From NCBI GenBank assembly GCA_964627455.1, contig CAZVKC010000009.1, positions 62,001 to 126,000 on the forward strand: a stretch of 64,000 nt of DNA. The letters run 5' to 3'. This DNA comes from F-183 sp964627455. GTDB taxonomy: Bacteria > Acidobacteriota > Terriglobia > Bryobacterales > Bryobacteraceae. The translations under genes were made by a program, and so were the position numbers. The stretch's first letter is position 1; every line of letters begins with the position of its first letter. The notes beneath the pieces are model-generated. The model worked only from the letters and a program-made list of their open reading frames with translations, ran no database searches and had not been told where the DNA came from. Positions 62,516 through 64,000 of the stretch are shown here, one piece after another.

Positions 62516-64000
62516 AAGAACCGTCCAACGAGGAACGTGAACTTGCCTCGCCAGCGGTCATCGGTGCGGCCCAGGCTCCATCCCGCATAAACGGGACCGA
62601 GCGGCGTTTCGGCAACAAACGCGATGGTTCCCGATTGTTTGAACACGCCCGCGCCCACATCGATGGGTCCCGATTGAAAGAGTCCGCCTTCGGCCCATGC
62701 ACCGATGAACAGGTCGCCGCCGAGGATCGGCGGAAGCTTGCCGATTTGCCGCAAATAACCTGTCGTTGCATAGCCCATGCGGTCGCCGCGGAACTGTCCG
62801 ATGCCGAAGGCGCCCAGACGAAGAGGTCCACCGAGCGTCAACTGCAGCGGGATCGGCAGTCGCTGTCCGAAACTCGATCCGCCGCCGAATAACACGAACA
62901 AACGATCGGCGCCGCCGCGCACGGAATGGAAGTACGACGCGTCGAGTTGCGCGAACGGGAACGGCTTCGTGGTGATGGGCGCGTTGAGGTAGTAGGCGAG
63001 ATTGGCCTGGGCGCGAAGACCTCGATGCGGGACCTGCGGGCTGTCCTGCCTGTCGTAGGCCATGCGGATCGATGCGGAGCGCACGACGCCGCTTTGGTCG
63101 GATGGAATCGGAGTTCCGACGCGAGTCTTTGCGCTGGCATGGCCGTAGTCGAAGCCCGCGCGGATCTCGAAGAAGCGCGGGGCGGTGAAGCCGGCGTCGA
63201 GCCCGAGCGTCGCGCGGTTGAGGTCCGCCTCGCCGGAACGCAGACCCAGCGAGTAGAGGTTTGTTTGCGTGCGCGAGTAACTGGCGCGCGGAGCGAGGAA
63301 GAATCCCTGCGTGCCGAGGCGGCGGTAGTATTCTGCGCCGAGCAGCGTGCGGGATCCGACGCTCAAGTCCGCGCGCAGTTCGGCGTTGCGGTTGGTGAAC
63401 TCGGTGAAGACGGCGCGGGTGTTGAGCGTGAGGGTCGCGCGGCCAGCGTCCTCGCCGCGGATCTCAGGCGCAAAGAAGAGAAACGGCGGCGCATGGCGCT
63501 TCTCGATCAGGCGAACGGCGAGTCCGTTCTGGCCGTCGCGTTCGGTGGTCGAGTAATCGATCCAGTTGTAGCGCATGGTCCCGAATTCGCGGGCGAGCGT
63601 GCCTTCGACGCGATCTCGCGTGGAGCTTGTGTCACTGCTTTCGATTTCGTGTTTGAGTTGTTTCTCGAGCCGCTCGCGCGAGGCGGTCGAGCCTCCGCTG
63701 ACTTCGACGAACTCGGGCTTGGGGACCTCGGTTCGGCGAAGGGACTTGCGCCGTTCGAGCCAGCGGTTCCAGGCGGCTTCGTCGACGGCGTAGGGCAGGA
63801 ATCGCGCGGCCTGTTGCTGTGCGGCTTCGTAGCCCTTGCGGACCAGCGCTTCGTGCTGCTCGTAGTCGGTGGCGGAAAAGTCCGCGACGGCGGGTTCGAG
63901 AACATGCGTGGCGCGGCGCATTGACCGGCGTTCGTTCTGCACGATGCCGATGCTGACGGCGCGGCCGGCGACCGCGGCGATGCCCTGGATGTTTTCGGCG
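62512..64000 (-). CDS. Patatin-like phospholipase with outer-membrane barrel, C-terminal part (5' end outside window)
   Basis: The frame is open to the window edge (it reads AENIQGIAAVAGRAVSIGIV before the GTG at 63942), so the phospholipase catalytic half is outside. The visible part starts with the end of the patatin domain (RRATHVLEPAVADFSATDYEQHEALVRKGYEAA), a POTRA-like segment (FVEVSGGSTASRERLEKQL) and a 16-strand Omp85-type barrel ending TFLVGRFF, with a C-terminal Phe. This is the plan of PlpD-type autotransporting lipases. Confidence 0.83.
   Translation of the reverse strand, partial: AENIQGIAAVAGRAVSIGIVQNERRSMRRATHVLEPAVADFSATDYEQHEALVRKGYEAAQQQAARFLPYAVDEAAWNRWLERRKSLRRTEVPKPEFVEVSGGSTASRERLEKQLKHEIESSDTSSTRDRVEGTLAREFGTMRYNWIDYSTTERDGQNGLAVRLIEKRHAPPFLFFAPEIRGEDAGRATLTLNTRAVFTEFTNRNAELRADLSVGSRTLLGAEYYRRLGTQGFFLAPRASYSRTQTNLYSLGLRSGEADLNRATLGLDAGFTAPRFFEIRAGFDYGHASAKTRVGTPIPSDQSGVVRSASIRMAYDRQDSPQVPHRGLRAQANLAYYLNAPITTKPFPFAQLDASYFHSVRGGADRLFVLFGGGSSFGQRLPIPLQLTLGGPLRLGAFGIGQFRGDRMGYATTGYLRQIGKLPPILGGDLFIGAWAEGGLFQSGPIDVGAGVFKQSGTIAFVAETPLGPVYAGWSLGRTDDRWRGKFTFLVGRFF

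Noticed and set aside
1..64000. tRNA, rRNA, CRISPR, prophage or transposase genes
   Set aside because: No clover-leaf T-arm pattern, rRNA stretch, regular repeat-spacer array, integrase or transposase motif was found by reading either strand; a covariance-model scan could still reveal a small RNA.

Overview
This 64 kb window is chromosomal DNA from a GC-rich Gram-negative bacterium, most likely an Acidobacteriota member of the Solibacter/Bryobacter type. The indicators are an 859-residue two-module orphan permease (ADOP type) coupled to a PadR repressor, a squalene-hopene cyclase, TonB receptors with a carboxypeptidase-like N-terminal domain, Gfo/Idh/MocA oxidoreductases with export signals, and many secreted TPR or unknown proteins. 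I saw no phage, insertion sequence, CRISPR array, rRNA or tRNA. One run of exactly 100 Ns (10348-10447) is an assembly gap.

Layout. 1-11.7 kb: the C-terminal part of a sigma-54 activator, proline dehydrogenase, RecN, a CDGSH iron-sulfur protein, a secreted unknown, a GH88 unsaturated uronyl hydrolase, the ADOP permease/PadR pair with a palindromic operator, then two trypsin-like proteases either side of the gap (the first has lost its catalytic serine) and a LuxR-type regulator with a degenerate receiver. 11.7-18.5 kb: an exported M20 peptidase, UvrA, then a tight run of three secreted proteins (TPR and charged coiled-coil types) and a 42-residue membrane peptide. 18.6-26.5 kb: a chain of eight mostly stop/start-overlapping genes (GYF-zinc-RDD, zinc ribbon-membrane, PH-like membrane, B-box membrane, DUF4129 membrane, DUF4350, MoxR ATPase, DUF58). 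It looks like one envelope-associated MoxR system with an unusual set of zinc-binding and PH-like membrane partners, and is the best candidate for an undescribed system here. 26.5-37 kb: HAD phosphatase, CvpA, PurC, hopene cyclase, heparinase-like lyase, thiol peroxidase, TonB receptor, FabH-like synthase.

37.1-48 kb is a complete, reorganised Kdp potassium uptake locus on the minus strand. The histidine kinase and KdpE come first, then an operator of three contiguous 11-bp repeats, a USP-like protein, two 27-residue membrane peptides (one is KdpF), KdpA, KdpB, KdpC, an outer-membrane barrel, and two stand-alone KdpD N-terminal sensor proteins. KdpD is therefore split, and its sensor half is duplicated, with one copy degenerate. 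48-52.7 kb is a Tat-exported molybdenum hydroxylase operon (2Fe-2S, Mo and FAD subunits) ending in a small Cys-rich protein, followed by a truncated haemoglobin. 52.7-55.8 kb holds a CHAP/NlpC-like protein and a Tad-pilus-like trio whose first gene carries a one-base frameshift. 56-64 kb has two Gfo/Idh/MocA oxidoreductases, a small coiled-coil ORF beside two abutting palindromes, a Dabb protein, a TPR protein, a hexuronate-type MFS transporter, and a patatin/outer-membrane-barrel protein running off the window.

The genes suggest an oligotrophic soil heterotroph. It can cleave uronic-acid polysaccharides (heparinase-like lyase, GH88, hexuronate transporter), oxidise aldehydes or N-heterocycles in the periplasm, and scavenge potassium. 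All functions are inferred from motifs and domain order read by eye; no database search was possible.
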